From Bacillota bacterium (GTDB lineage Bacteria; Bacillota; Bacilli; Alicyclobacillales; SLC66): a DNA stretch of 64,000 bases. The stretch lies in assembly GCA_021821055.1 (NCBI GenBank), contig JAKACX010000004.1:1-64000 (forward strand), read 5' to 3'. Both the position numbers and the translations under genes were made by a program. Positions 8,717 to 18,142 of this stretch are shown piece by piece; position 1 is the first letter of the stretch, and each line of letters opens with the position of its first letter. The notes under the pieces were generated by a model. It saw only the letters and a list, made by a program, of their open reading frames with translations, was not told the DNA's origin and did no database searches.

Positions 8717-10202
8717 GGCGCAGATCGCGATGGTCATGAATCTCGACAAGTGTATCGGCTGCCACACCTGCAGCGTCACCTGCAAGAACGTGTGGACGAA
8801 CCGGCCTGGAGCGGAGTACATGTGGTTCAATAACGTGGAAACGCGTCCGGGTCCGGGGTATCCCGACGAGTGGGAAGACCAGGGGCGCTACCGCGGCGGT
8901 TGGAAACTCTACAAGGGCAAGCTTCAACTGCGCTCCGGCGGCCCTGTGTCGCGTCTGGCGAATATCTTCCACAATCCGGATCAACCGACGATGACCGACT
9001 ACTACGAACCGTGGACGTATGACTACGAGAACCTGATTGAGAGTCCGAAGGGAAAGCATCAGCCCACGGCGCGGCCGCGTTCACTGATCACGGGCAAGGT
9101 GATGGACAGCCCTGTGTGGGGCCCCAACTGGAATGACGACCTCGCGGGCGGGGGCGAGATTGCGGCGCGCGACCCGAATCTCGGACACATGCAGGCACAT
9201 GTCGCCTTCGAGTACGAGCAGGCGTTCATGATGTACCTGCCGCGCATCTGCGAGCACTGCCTGAATCCGTCGTGCGTCGCCGCCTGTCCGTCGGGCGCCA
9301 TTTACAAGCGTGACGAGGACGGCGTCGTGCTGGTCGACCAGGAAGCGTGCCGGGGATGGCGGTTTTGCGTCAGCGCCTGCCCGTACAAGAAGGTGTACTT
9401 CAACTGGAATACGCACAAGGCGGAGAAGTGCAACTTCTGCTATCCGCGCATCGAAGCGGGCCTGCCCACGACCTGTTCCGAGACGTGCGTCGGGCGGATT
9501 CGTTACCTCGGCCCCATTTTGTACGATGCGGACCGGGTCGTGGAGGCGGCCTCTGTGACGGACGAGCGCGACCTGTATGAATCGCAACTGGCCGTGTTTT
9601 TGGACCCAAGCGACCCTGAGGTCATCGCGGAGGCGCGCAAGGCGGGCATTTCGGACGCCTGGATGGAGGCGGCGCGGCGCTCCCCGGTGTACAAGATGGC
9701 GGTGGAGTGGAAGGTGGCGCTGCCTTTGCACCCGGAGTACCGGACGCTGCCTATGGTGTGGTACGTGCCGCCGCTCAGCCCGATCATGAGCCAATTGGTC
9801 AATGAGGACGATCTGTCAGCCGACGGGTACCTGCCGACGATCGACCAGATGCGCATTCCGATGGAGTACTTGGCTTCGATCCTGACGGCGGGGGATGTGG
9901 CCGTCATTCGCCGCGTGCTGCTGCGGTTGACGGCGATGCGGGCGCACATGCGCCAAAAGAACGTCGGAGACCTGGAGAGCAGTCGACTGGTGCGCGAAGC
10001 GGGGATGTCGATCGCGCAGCTGGAGGACATGGCGCGGATGTTTGGGGTGGCGAAGTACGCGGATCGCTTCGTGATTCCCACGGCAAAGCGTCACGACGAA
10101 GCGAACCTGGAGTACCAGCAGGGCGCGTGCAGCCTCGAGGAACTCGCGCCGCCGGAAGGGATCCTGCCCCCGCTGGTGCGGCCCGGAGGTGGACGCGTAT
10201 GA
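8706..10202 (+). CDS. narH: Respiratory nitrate reductase beta subunit
   Basis: Electron-transfer subunit (498 residues) carrying four iron-sulfur clusters. The first ferredoxin-type group is Cys16, Cys19, Cys22, Cys26. Later groups include CEHCLNPSCVAACPSGA and CRGWRFCVSACPYKK, where Trp replaces one Cys as in known NarH proteins with a [3Fe-4S] centre. The start is TTG 8706, nine bases after AGGAGG, giving the typical LRIKAQIAMVMNLDKC opening; the TTG at 8697 would lie directly against the ribosome site. It overlaps the ends of both narG and narJ. Confidence 0.96.
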   Translation: MRIKAQIAMVMNLDKCIGCHTCSVTCKNVWTNRPGAEYMWFNNVETRPGPGYPDEWEDQGRYRGGWKLYKGKLQLRSGGPVSRLANIFHNPDQPTMTDYYEPWTYDYENLIESPKGKHQPTARPRSLITGKVMDSPVWGPNWNDDLAGGGEIAARDPNLGHMQAHVAFEYEQAFMMYLPRICEHCLNPSCVAACPSGAIYKRDEDGVVLVDQEACRGWRFCVSACPYKKVYFNWNTHKAEKCNFCYPRIEAGLPTTCSETCVGRIRYLGPILYDADRVVEAASVTDERDLYESQLAVFLDPSDPEVIAEARKAGISDAWMEAARRSPVYKMAVEWKVALPLHPEYRTLPMVWYVPPLSPIMSQLVNEDDLSADGYLPTIDQMRIPMEYLASILTAGDVAVIRRVLLRLTAMRAHMRQKNVGDLESSRLVREAGMSIAQLEDMARMFGVAKYADRFVIPTAKRHDEANLEYQQGACSLEELAPPEGILPPLVRPGGGRV

Positions 10203-10897
10203 TGGACGACACTCAGGCGCCGCGCGGGGCCACGGCCGATGCGGACGGTGGAACGGGCGGGACAGATACGGTCGGCGCTTTGACTGAGACGCGGGCTGTC
10301 ACACTGAAACTATGCGCTTATGCGCTGGGATATCCGGATGCTTGGCAGCGTGAAAACGCGGCCGAGGCCCTGGGGATCGCGCAGGCGCATGGACTGCGGT
10401 GGCTCGCGGACGCGCTCCGCGTACTCGGGGAAACAGACGGGGTCGAACTGGAACAGGCGTATGTCCGGGCGTTCGACTTTGTGGAAGCTGCCTCGTTGTA
10501 TTTGACGGCGCACGAGTACGGAGACGACCGCAAGCGCGGAGTGGCGCTCGTCGAGCTGCGCAGGATGCTCGCGGCGGGCGGGTTCGAGGAAGCGGTGGGG
10601 GAGTTGCCGGACCACGTGCCGTTGTTGCTGGAGTTTCTCGCGCTGTCGTCGGCGCAGGGAGCGGACAGGACACCGCAACAGGAGACGGATGGCCTGCAAG
10701 GGCGTCTCGGGACGGTGATGCGCGCGGTGGGAGCCCACATCCCCGAAGTGAATGTCTACCATGCGGTGATGGCCGCGGCGCTTCGGGAACTGGGTTGGGA
10801 GACTTGCGCCGCGACAGAGCCGTCGGACGCCGATGCTGCTCTGCGGCGTGAGCAGCCCGACCTGGAGGATCTCCCGTATCCCGTGAGCTACACATGA
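10199..10897 (+). CDS. narJ: Nitrate reductase molybdenum cofactor assembly chaperone
   Basis: A 232-residue, mostly helical TorD/NarJ-family chaperone that holds NarG for cofactor insertion and is not part of the final enzyme. Features include LCAYALGYPDAW near the N-terminus, EQAYVRAFDF in the middle and DHVPLLLEFLALSSA later. ATG 10199 overlaps the narH stop as ATGA, with GGAGGT eight bases upstream. The N-terminus has an extra Gly/Thr/Asp-rich stretch of about 30 residues. Confidence 0.92.
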   Translation: MMDDTQAPRGATADADGGTGGTDTVGALTETRAVTLKLCAYALGYPDAWQRENAAEALGIAQAHGLRWLADALRVLGETDGVELEQAYVRAFDFVEAASLYLTAHEYGDDRKRGVALVELRRMLAAGGFEEAVGELPDHVPLLLEFLALSSAQGADRTPQQETDGLQGRLGTVMRAVGAHIPEVNVYHAVMAAALRELGWETCAATEPSDADAALRREQPDLEDLPYPVSYT

Positions 10898-10937
10898 ACA
10901 TCGGCAGGAAGTCGAAAACGTCCGGGAGGTGTCGCGG

Positions 10938-11621
10938 GTGACGCAATTTTGGTGGGTCATCTATCCGTATCTGACGCTTGCCATTGCCGTGGTGGGAACC
11001 CTGTACCGCTACCGGAGCGATCAGATCGGGTGGGGGTCGAAGTCGAGCGAGTGGCTTGAGAAGAGGTTTCTGCGCTGGGGCAGCCTGCTGTTCCACTGGG
11101 GCATTCTGTTCATCATCGTGGGACACGTTGTGGGATTGCTGATCCCGGTGCAGGCATTTGATACCCTGGGGATCCATCGGGAACTGTACCACAGGACGGC
11201 GGATCTGTTCGGCGGATTGGCGGGGATCGCCACTTGGGTGGGAGTCCTCTTGCTGCTGATTCGGCGCATGGTCTTTGACGGCGTGAGGCGTAATTCCAGC
11301 ACGGCTGATTTTGTCGCGCTGGTTCTACTGTTCCTGGTGATCACACTGGGGGACATGCAGACCGTGATCATGAACAACGCGGTCGGTCCATACGGGTATC
11401 GACACACGGTGGGACCCTGGCTGCGCGGGCTGCTGATCCTGCACCCGGACGCCAGGTTGATGGTCGGCGTGCCAATCATCCTGCAGGTGCACATCATCCT
11501 CTCCTTCGCTCTGTTCGCCGTCTCGCCCTTCACCCGGCTGGTGCACGTGTGGAGCGCGCCGCTGCGCTATCCGACGCGGGCGCCGATCCAGTATCGATCG
11601 CGCACAGGGTTCAGGCGGTAG
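10938..11621 (+). CDS. narI: Respiratory nitrate reductase gamma subunit (cytochrome b)
   Basis: A 227-residue, five-helix dihaem cytochrome b that oxidises quinol and anchors NarGH to the membrane. Visible haem-ligand histidines include those in LLFHWGILFIIVGHVVGLL and in VHIILSFALFA followed by FTRLVHVWSAPLRYP, the usual C-terminal signature. GTG 10938 has GGGAGG eight bases upstream; GTG 10929 overlaps that site. It is the last gene of the operon, 40 bases after narJ. Confidence 0.95.
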   Translation: MTQFWWVIYPYLTLAIAVVGTLYRYRSDQIGWGSKSSEWLEKRFLRWGSLLFHWGILFIIVGHVVGLLIPVQAFDTLGIHRELYHRTADLFGGLAGIATWVGVLLLLIRRMVFDGVRRNSSTADFVALVLLFLVITLGDMQTVIMNNAVGPYGYRHTVGPWLRGLLILHPDARLMVGVPIILQVHIILSFALFAVSPFTRLVHVWSAPLRYPTRAPIQYRSRTGFRR

Positions 11622-11828
11622 CGGGTCTCCCCGGAAATGGGTCTGTGCCCGCCGCCCCTATCCCTTTGCTCCTGCCGCCCGGACAGCGCTGCCGTTAGAC
11701 TCGCGACGAGCACAGGGACACGGGCGACCCGGCCTACCCTCGGCCCACCGCTGGTTGGTCCGCGCCACGGCGACCCGGCGAATTTTCATCCGTGGCTGGT
11801 GGTGCGCCCGAGCCATGTGACGCCGGGT

Positions 11829-12356
11829 CTACAGGCGCAACTGGACGCCAAGTCGCGCCAACTCCAGCTTGTGCTGATGGGAGAGGTCACTCAGGATGCC
11901 AAGCGCAGTTTCCGTCACAGTCACCAGTACGCTGCGTCCGTCTTTGGGGTTCGGTGAACGTTCGACCAATCCCAGGCGCTCACAACGTTGAATGAGGCCG
12001 ATGCAACTGTGATGCCTGATCTGCAACCGCTCCGCCAGTTCGGAAGGCGTGGCGTACGCCCGTCCGGGGTAGCCCTGGATTGCCAATAGGAGTTGGTGCT
12101 GCTGCGGCGTGAGGCCGGCGGAACGCGCGGCATTTTCACTGAAATGCAGGAATTTGCGCAGGCGGTAGCGAAATTCGGCGAGTTGTTCGTAGTCTTCCTT
12201 CGGCAGTGCATCGGACAAGACAAATCCTTCTCTCTGTGACTTCCTCTTGGCGTCCGGCTTTGGGTTCAGGCGGAAGTTGTCTCCCTGCCTCAGGGAACGC
12301 GGTTCAATCGTCTTCGCGCGTACGTCTCCCGCATCGACGACATTGTCATTTTTCAT
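11829..12356 (-). CDS. MarR family transcriptional regulator
   Basis: Winged-helix regulator. The core DYEQLAEFRYRLRKFLHF, LTPQQHQLLLAIQGYPG, PSELAERLQIRHHSCIGLI and VERSPNPKDGRSVLVTVTE is a textbook MarR DNA-binding domain. Start uncertain: ATG 12356 gives 175 residues with an unusual basic N-terminal extension, TTG 12383 is further out, and TTG 12218 (AAGGA upstream) would give a more typical 129 residues. It is divergent from the phosphotransferase gene with only about 60 bases between, so it may control that gene. Ligand unknown. Confidence 0.85.
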   Translation of the reverse strand: MKNDNVVDAGDVRAKTIEPRSLRQGDNFRLNPKPDAKRKSQREGFVLSDALPKEDYEQLAEFRYRLRKFLHFSENAARSAGLTPQQHQLLLAIQGYPGRAYATPSELAERLQIRHHSCIGLIQRCERLGLVERSPNPKDGRSVLVTVTETALGILSDLSHQHKLELARLGVQLRL

Positions 12357-12415
12357 AGTACCCCCGGGGCATTGCTGTTTCAATCCCTCGCGCGTTTACG
12401 GGAGTGAGAGCATCC

Positions 12416-13339
12416 ATGGGGAAGCAATGGGACGCAGACATAACCGTTACTTCAGAGATGGTTCAAACGCTGTTGTCATGCCAGTTTCCCGCACTCGATC
12501 CTACGGAAGTGCACGTGCTGGATTCCGGATGGGATAACGCGGTGTTCCTGGTGGATGGAGACTATGTCTTTCGTTTTCCCAGACGTCGAATTGCCGTTGA
12601 ACTGATTGAGACGGAAAACCGGCTGCTGCCGTGGCTGTCCTCACGGCTTCCGGTACCGATCCCGAACCCGATCTTTGTCGGGGCGCCAAGTATCGAGTAT
12701 CCATTCCCCTTTTCGGGGTATCGCAGGATAGAGGGAAGTGTCCCTCACCAGGCAAATCTGAGCGACGGGCAACGCGCGGGATCTGCAACCCGCCTCGCGT
12801 GGTTTCTCCGTACGTTGCACGACATTCCGACTGCTCTCGCCATGGACCGGGGCGTCCCGCCATCGGACACGTTCGGACGGATGGATATCGGCAAGCGCCT
12901 TCCCATGCTGCGTGAAAGGGTGGAAGAAGCTCTCGGCGCGGGGCTGATTGACGACCCGCGCGCGCTCTTCTCAGAAATGGCTGAAGTGAGCAAGGCTCGA
13001 TGGGATGGGGCACAAACGCGCTCGCTGGTTCACGGTGATCTCAACTTCCGAAACTTTCTCGTTGAGGGCGACGGTGTGATTATGGGTGTCATCGATTGGG
13101 GCGATGCGCACATCGGCCGTCCTGCGATCGACCTGTCTCTGGTGTACAGCTATCTCCCGCCGTATGCGCGCCCACAGTTCTTCCGGGTGTACGGCGCGGT
13201 GGATGACGAAACCGTGCGGTTGGCGCGTTTTCGCGCGCTCTATACCAATGTGGTCATACTGCTGTACGCGCATGATATCGGCGACGCCAAACAGACCCGC
13301 GAGGCGCGGAGAGCCATTTCGAACGCGCTCGTGCGGTAG
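12416..13339 (+). CDS. Aminoglycoside/macrolide phosphotransferase-like kinase
   Basis: A protein-kinase-fold small-molecule phosphotransferase (about 307 residues). The catalytic loop HGDLNFRNFL and the metal-binding segment GVIDWGDAHIGRPAIDLS are the APH-family Brenner and DFG-like motifs; the N-lobe has the nucleotide-binding DSGWDNAVFLVDGDYVFRFP. Members phosphorylate antibiotics or cellular metabolites; the substrate cannot be predicted, so resistance should not be assumed. ATG 12416 is preferred; GTG 12404 is also in frame. It is divergent from the MarR gene. Confidence 0.82.
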   Translation: MGKQWDADITVTSEMVQTLLSCQFPALDPTEVHVLDSGWDNAVFLVDGDYVFRFPRRRIAVELIETENRLLPWLSSRLPVPIPNPIFVGAPSIEYPFPFSGYRRIEGSVPHQANLSDGQRAGSATRLAWFLRTLHDIPTALAMDRGVPPSDTFGRMDIGKRLPMLRERVEEALGAGLIDDPRALFSEMAEVSKARWDGAQTRSLVHGDLNFRNFLVEGDGVIMGVIDWGDAHIGRPAIDLSLVYSYLPPYARPQFFRVYGAVDDETVRLARFRALYTNVVILLYAHDIGDAKQTREARRAISNALVR

Positions 13340-13390
13340 CGGCGCTTTGCCTGTACCGACAGTGCGTTGTCAGGCGGCGCTTGCCATGGG

Positions 13391-14559
13391 TCAAGGGCGG
13401 CGCCACGCCGATCCGCCGTCGGTCGTGACAAGGACTCTTCCCGACGCGAGCATGAAGCCGACAGATGAGTTGAGATACTGGATCTGCTGGACGCTCTTCA
13501 ACTTTCGCTTCAGGACGGTCCAGCGGTCGCCCCCGTTTGTGGTGCGATAGAGTACGCCGTTTGTCCACAGCCAACCTTCAGCCGGATTGACGAATGACAG
13601 CACGGGAGGGCTCGCGCCGCGTATCTCCAGGGCAGGAGAGGCGGTCCAGGTCCTCCCGGCGTCCTGGCTGCGGTTGATCACCAGATGGTCGGGCATGTAC
13701 AAAAGCGCGACGACCGCCCGCGAAGGGGACCAGACCTTCACGTAGGGCACGGATTGACCCTTCATGCGCAGCGCGCTTGGAACATGGAGGTGGCCCTGCA
13801 GCCATGTCTTGCCACCGTTCTGGGTCACGTATGAATTGGTCTCGCCGGGAGCGATTCCGAAACCGCCGGTGGCGTCGAAAAACCAGCCAGTGCGAGGCGT
13901 GAGGAAACGGACACTTCCCATGGTGAGAAACGATTTCTCGCGCACAGGGGTCCAATGCGAACCGGCGTCGCGCGTGACCCACAGCGTCCCTGCAGCAGGT
14001 CCTCCGCGATCCATCCGAGACGTGGGGGAATGAAGGCGAGATCGGCCACGACTGATGCGGAGCCCGATCCCTTGCCGACGGGCGAATCCGGCACAACGAA
14101 GCTGGCTGCGGTCCAGCGCCCGCCTCCGTCCGTGGTGCGATCCACAACGACCCGTGTCCAACCCGGCCGGAAGGCGACGGTGAATGTCACGAAGGCCGTA
14201 TAAGCACTGGGGAAATGAACGTTGATCGCCGACGGCGCGGGTAGATGGGCGGGTGATGCGTTCGTCCAATCAACCCCTCCGTCGGTCGTGCGCCAGACCT
14301 GATGGCTGCTTTGCACCCATCCCAGCTTCGAAGTGAACATATGCAGGCCTGTGAAGCGCAGGGTCGCGGCGCTGACTGGTTTCCCTTGTGAGCGGGCAGG
14401 ACTGCCCGAGGTGTCCCCCGAGGTGTGCGTCCCGGAATGCGGGCGCACGGCAGCGCCCGCGTCGGAGGCGCTCTGATTCGCGGCGGTCGGTCGGGGCGAC
14501 CCGCATCCCGCGAGCAAGAGCGAAAATCCGAGAATGGATGCGATCCAGACTCTCCTCAT
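13391..14559 (-). pseudogene. Frameshifted BNR/YCF48-like beta-propeller lipoprotein
   Basis: One gene split into two frames. The first (from ATG 14559) starts with a lipoprotein signal ending LLLAGCGS and reads well to GWIAEDLLQG. At about 13985-14000 the good reading moves to another frame, continuing TLWVTRDAGSHWT to the stop at 13391. Joined, it shows seven T-x-D/N-GG/AG-x-x-W repeats (for example WRTTDGGVDWT, YVTQNGGKTWL, LYRTTNGGDRWT), one per propeller blade. An extracytoplasmic, membrane-anchored scaffold or binding role is expected. Either a real frameshift or a base error in the assembly. Confidence 0.8.
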
Positions 14560-14584
14560 GCAGCGTCACCCTCCGATAGTAGAC

Positions 14585-14935
14585 TTATGGCGTACCTGCG
14601 ACATCGGGGAAACGTGCCGTGTGGGTGAGCATGAATAACCCATCCATGGCGTTCCAGTAGTCATTGATCGAATACACTGAAGAGTTGTTCAGCCATGAGA
14701 CGTTGATCGACGATAGAGTCTGTCCCTTTTCGATGGATATAGCGATGCTTCCGTTTTGCGTTGCGGGCAGCCCGTGCGCCTGAAGGTAGCCTGCTGCTCG
14801 CCTGGCCAGAGACAAATCAGGCGTTTGCGAATGGACGGTCAAATGACGGGCCGTTGTGGACGCCGCGCCACAGCCGTACAGGATGCTGGAAGCGCTCACT
14901 ATTGACGCGAGTGGCGCAAGTCGCTTCAGGCGCAT
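14585..14935 (-). CDS. Small lipoprotein of unknown function
   Basis: A 116-residue protein with an N-terminal signal and lipobox ending ILYGC, then a soluble domain of about 95 residues that I do not recognise. It lies 25 bases upstream of the broken propeller lipoprotein on the same strand, so the two probably formed a surface pair. GGGAG lies before the ATG at slightly long spacing. Confidence 0.65.
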   Translation of the reverse strand: MRLKRLAPLASIVSASSILYGCGAASTTARHLTVHSQTPDLSLARRAAGYLQAHGLPATQNGSIAISIEKGQTLSSINVSWLNNSSVYSINDYWNAMDGLFMLTHTARFPDVAGTP

Positions 14936-15240
14936 GGCGAAGACTCACTCCCTTTCGCTCGATACCCATTGTTGGACGCCGTGTATGCAGAAAAGGTTAC
15001 GGGGTGGGAAGAGAGGCGACCGCGCGGACACCGAACGGTAATCCACGGTTGCGCCATCGAACAGCGCTCGCAAACATCCTTCCCGCGAAGGAGAGAGCGT
15101 CGTGCGGGATACCGTCCAAATGGACCCCCTGGCATGTGCGAAAGGATCCCCCGCGTTGAGCTTTGTGAGGGATTTCACAAGCGCTTTTCTAAGGTAGAAT
15201 GAAGGTGTCACCGTTGATCGAGCGAAATGGAGGATATCAC
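14936..15240. other. Divergent promoter region with FNR-type dyad
   Basis: About 300 bases with no supported gene, between the small lipoprotein and the CoA-transferase genes. Its main content is the FNR-type dyad annotated separately and a possible -10 TAGAAT at 15195-15200 for the rightward gene. Confidence 0.5.
15164..15179 (+). promoter_or_regulatory. FNR/CRP-type operator upstream of CoA hydrolase/transferase
   Basis: Second perfect TGTGA-N6-TCACA dyad; its spacer ends GATT like the one at 848-863. It lies 62 bases before the start codon. Control by an oxygen- or catabolite-sensing FNR/CRP-family protein is inferred. Confidence 0.65.
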
Positions 15241-16512
15241 ATGCAAATCGTGGGATTGGAAGAGGCTATGGCAGCGATTGGGTCGGGAAGCCGGGTGTAC
15301 ACGCAGGGGATGGCGTCCACTCCACACCGCCTGCTGGGGGGATTCGCCGAGAGGTGTCGTCAATTGGAACAGATGGAGCTGTACCACCTCCATTTGGAAG
15401 GGGCCACTCCCTGGGTCACCCCCGAACTTGCCGACCGTTTGCGGGACATCTCGCTGTTCGTCGGCGCAAATCTTCGTGAAGCGGTCAACGACGGCCGCGC
15501 ATTCTACACGCCGCTGTTTCTCTCCGAGACGCCTTGGCTGCTCTCGCAGCCGCAGTCCCGTCCGCATGTGGCGCTGCTCAATGTGAGTCCGCCCGACCGC
15601 CACGGGTTCGTCAGTCTCGGGCCGACGCTCGAGGCGAATCTGGCGGCGATCGCCCAGGCAGACATCGTGATCGCGCAGATCAACCGGCACATTCCGCGCG
15701 CCCTTGGCAGCGCGCTGGTCAACCAGAGCGCCATCACCTATGGGGTCATGTGGGATGAACCCCTGGACTGTTCCCTGCCGCTACCCGGAACGCCCGTTAC
15801 GGATGCGATCGGCCGCCATGTGGCTGGTCTGATTCCCGACCAGGCAACACTGCAACTCGGCATCGGCAGGATTCCAAATGCTGTTTTGCAGCAATTGTCC
15901 GGGCACAGGGACCTTGGCGTGCACAGCGAGATGATCTCCGACGGGGTGACGGAGCTGGCGGAGCGGGGGGTCATCACGGGCGCCTACAAGAAGACGGACC
16001 CGGGACAGATCGTGGCGACGTTCGCCATGGGCTCCCAGTCGCTGTTCGATTTCATCGACGACAACCCGACCGTGTCGATGCGGACCGTGGATTATACGAA
16101 CAATACGGCCGTCATTCGCTGCAATCCGCGCATGATTTCGGTGAACTCGGCGATTGAGGTGGACCTGACCGGCCAGGTGGTCGCGGAGTCGATCGGGACG
16201 CGGATCGTCTCCGGCGTCGGCGGGCAGATGGACTTTGTGCGCGGGGCGAGCCTGGCCCCGGAAGGCAAGTCGATCATCGCGCTGCCGTCGCGGACCGGCT
16301 CGGGCCATCCGCGCATCGTGGCGTCGCTGCGGCCCGGGGCTGGAGTGACGACCACGCGCAATCACGTTCAGTACGTGGTCACCGAGTACGGCGTCGCCGA
16401 GTTGCGCGGCAGTACGCTGGAACAGCGCGTGCGCAAGTTGATCGCCGTCGCCCACCCGGCAGACCGCGAGCCGTTGGAGCGGGCGGCCAAAGAGTTGTGG
16501 CGCAGCGTGTAG
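15241..16512 (+). CDS. Acetyl-CoA hydrolase/transferase family protein
   Basis: A 423-residue family I CoA-transferase of the Cat1/Ach1/4-hydroxybutyrate CoA-transferase group, which moves CoA between acyl groups through a glutamyl-CoA intermediate. YTQGMASTPHRLLGGF opens the N-terminal domain, QLGIGRIPNAVLQQL lies mid-protein, and VTEYGVAELRGSTL near the C-terminus is a conserved family signature. ATG 15241 has GGAGG at good spacing; ATG 15199 would overlap the predicted -10 and is rejected. It is preceded by an FNR-type dyad, suggesting a fermentative or low-oxygen role (inference). Confidence 0.85.
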   Translation: MQIVGLEEAMAAIGSGSRVYTQGMASTPHRLLGGFAERCRQLEQMELYHLHLEGATPWVTPELADRLRDISLFVGANLREAVNDGRAFYTPLFLSETPWLLSQPQSRPHVALLNVSPPDRHGFVSLGPTLEANLAAIAQADIVIAQINRHIPRALGSALVNQSAITYGVMWDEPLDCSLPLPGTPVTDAIGRHVAGLIPDQATLQLGIGRIPNAVLQQLSGHRDLGVHSEMISDGVTELAERGVITGAYKKTDPGQIVATFAMGSQSLFDFIDDNPTVSMRTVDYTNNTAVIRCNPRMISVNSAIEVDLTGQVVAESIGTRIVSGVGGQMDFVRGASLAPEGKSIIALPSRTGSGHPRIVASLRPGAGVTTTRNHVQYVVTEYGVAELRGSTLEQRVRKLIAVAHPADREPLERAAKELWRSV

Positions 16513-16642
16513 CCAGGGAGTCGTGGTTCCTGGCAGTCGCGTCGCCTGCGTAAGACCGTGCAAGACCGCGCGCAAGATGTGCACACAGCCTGTGGAGTGG
16601 GTGACGAGGAGTTGCGGGAGGAGGTGCGAGTCTATCGGTCAA

Positions 16643-16672
16643 TTGACAGGCGAGACGACTCGCCACTATAAT
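16643..16672 (+). promoter_or_regulatory. Sigma-A-type promoter with palindrome in the spacer
   Basis: TTGACA at 16643-16648 and TATAAT at 16667-16672 are both perfect and 18 bases apart. The spacer contains a perfect inverted repeat GGCGAG-N4-CTCGCC (16649-16664), which would place a bound protein across the polymerase site. A repressor of the following ABC transporter genes is inferred; no regulator gene lies next to it. Confidence 0.75.
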
Positions 16673-16760
16673 TAGGATTACTTTACCGAATCAAATGATT
16701 GATCGCCGCTCAAATGATTCCGCTTTCACACGCATTGATGCGCAAAAAGGGGGAACTTTG

Positions 16761-18092
16761 ATGAAGACGATGGGCGGGGTATTGGCGGTTCTGGGCGCGG
16801 GAGCGCTGCTCGTGTCGGGTTGGAGAAGCGCCGCGCAGCCACCCGTTTCGCTTTCGGTCAAGATGGAGCTGGGCACGCCTCCGTCGACGACCATGCGGTT
16901 CTTGCACCAAGTGGTTGCGGGTTTTGAAAGGAAGTACCCGAACATCAAGGTCTCCATCTCCACGTACACGGGTTCCCCGGCGACTTTGGTGGATACCATG
17001 GTTGCCAGCCACCAGGGTCCCAACATCCTTGAGATCGGAACGACGTTCATTCCGACCCTCGCCTATTCTCAGGCGTTTGTCCCCTGGACGCCAGCGATGC
17101 AAAAACAAGTGGTCCCGCAGCTGATTCCCGCGGCGACGCAGATGGACGGGCTGGCGGGACAGCGGCCGATCGGCATCCCTGACAGCGCTTCACCGTTTGT
17201 TCTCTGGTACAACAAGGCCATGTTCAAGCAAGCGCATATCGGCGCCCCGCCAACCACATGGAGTCAGTTTGTGGCGGACGCGAAGAAATTGACCAATGCG
17301 AAGAAGGGAGTCTATGGCGCGGGCATCGCCCCGGGCGATCCGTTCTACAGCATGCACACGACGTGGCTCCTGTCACGGCAACTGGGTGGGCAGGTCATCA
17401 ATGCCAAGGGATCCCAGGCGTTGTTTGCCTCGCCCCAGGTTTACAAGGCGGCGAAATTCTATCTCGATCTGCTCACGCAGTACCACGTCGTGAACAAGGC
17501 CGACGTCCAGTTTGCCGAGTCGGATCTGATCAATGCGTTCATGCAAGGGAAGGTCGCCATGGTTCCGGTCGGCGGCATCTACGACCTGACGCAGCTCAAA
17601 ACAGATCCGAAGTTCGTGGTGCACAACCTCGGCGTTGCGCCGAACCCCTGGGTGCCCTATGGACGTACGAAGGGGTTGCCCGGCGTGCCGCGGATCGAGA
17701 GCTTTGTCTCTGGCCAGGAGCAGGTCATCTTCAAGTACTCGTCGTCTCCTGCGCAAGTCGCCGCCGCGACGAAGTGGATCCAGTACTACACGAGTGCGCC
17801 GACGCAGGTGCTGATGTGGAAGGAATACGGAGACCTCCCGGTGAACAAAGGATCGTTCCGGAACAGGGCGCTGCAGACCCCGCTGTGGAAGTCTTTCCTG
17901 TACATTGAGCAGCATTCACTGCCGACGCCGAAGGTCCCGGGGTGGTTGCAGCTTCCGACTGTCTATGACAAAGCGATGGGCAATGTCTTTGACCAGGCGG
18001 CCCTAGGGAAGTACGCCAAGGGCGATCTCATGAAAACGCTCACCAGTGTTGACAGCCAGATCAATGCGACGTTGGCCGGGATGCAGAACTAG
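16761..18092 (+). CDS. ABC transporter carbohydrate-binding protein
   Basis: A 443-residue extracytoplasmic solute-binding protein of the sugar (family 1) type, with a signal peptide at residues 1-26. The mature part shows the usual pattern: FERKYPNIKVSISTYTG, GIPDSASPFVLWYNKAMF and the late KEYGDLPVNKGSF. It would capture a sugar or oligosaccharide for the two permeases that follow. GGGGGAA stands before ATG 16761, and a strong promoter lies 90 bases upstream. No lipobox cysteine is evident, unlike many Gram-positive relatives. Confidence 0.87.
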   Translation: MKTMGGVLAVLGAGALLVSGWRSAAQPPVSLSVKMELGTPPSTTMRFLHQVVAGFERKYPNIKVSISTYTGSPATLVDTMVASHQGPNILEIGTTFIPTLAYSQAFVPWTPAMQKQVVPQLIPAATQMDGLAGQRPIGIPDSASPFVLWYNKAMFKQAHIGAPPTTWSQFVADAKKLTNAKKGVYGAGIAPGDPFYSMHTTWLLSRQLGGQVINAKGSQALFASPQVYKAAKFYLDLLTQYHVVNKADVQFAESDLINAFMQGKVAMVPVGGIYDLTQLKTDPKFVVHNLGVAPNPWVPYGRTKGLPGVPRIESFVSGQEQVIFKYSSSPAQVAAATKWIQYYTSAPTQVLMWKEYGDLPVNKGSFRNRALQTPLWKSFLYIEQHSLPTPKVPGWLQLPTVYDKAMGNVFDQAALGKYAKGDLMKTLTSVDSQINATLAGMQN

Positions 18093-18142
18093 TCCTGCGC
18101 AGCCTGGATGCCGGCGGCGTCGACAAACGGGGGCGAGCGAGC

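Noticed and set aside
15199-15240. Upstream ATG for the CoA hydrolase/transferase
   Set aside because: ATG 15199 overlaps the likely -10 element and has no ribosome site, while ATG 15241 has GGAGG.
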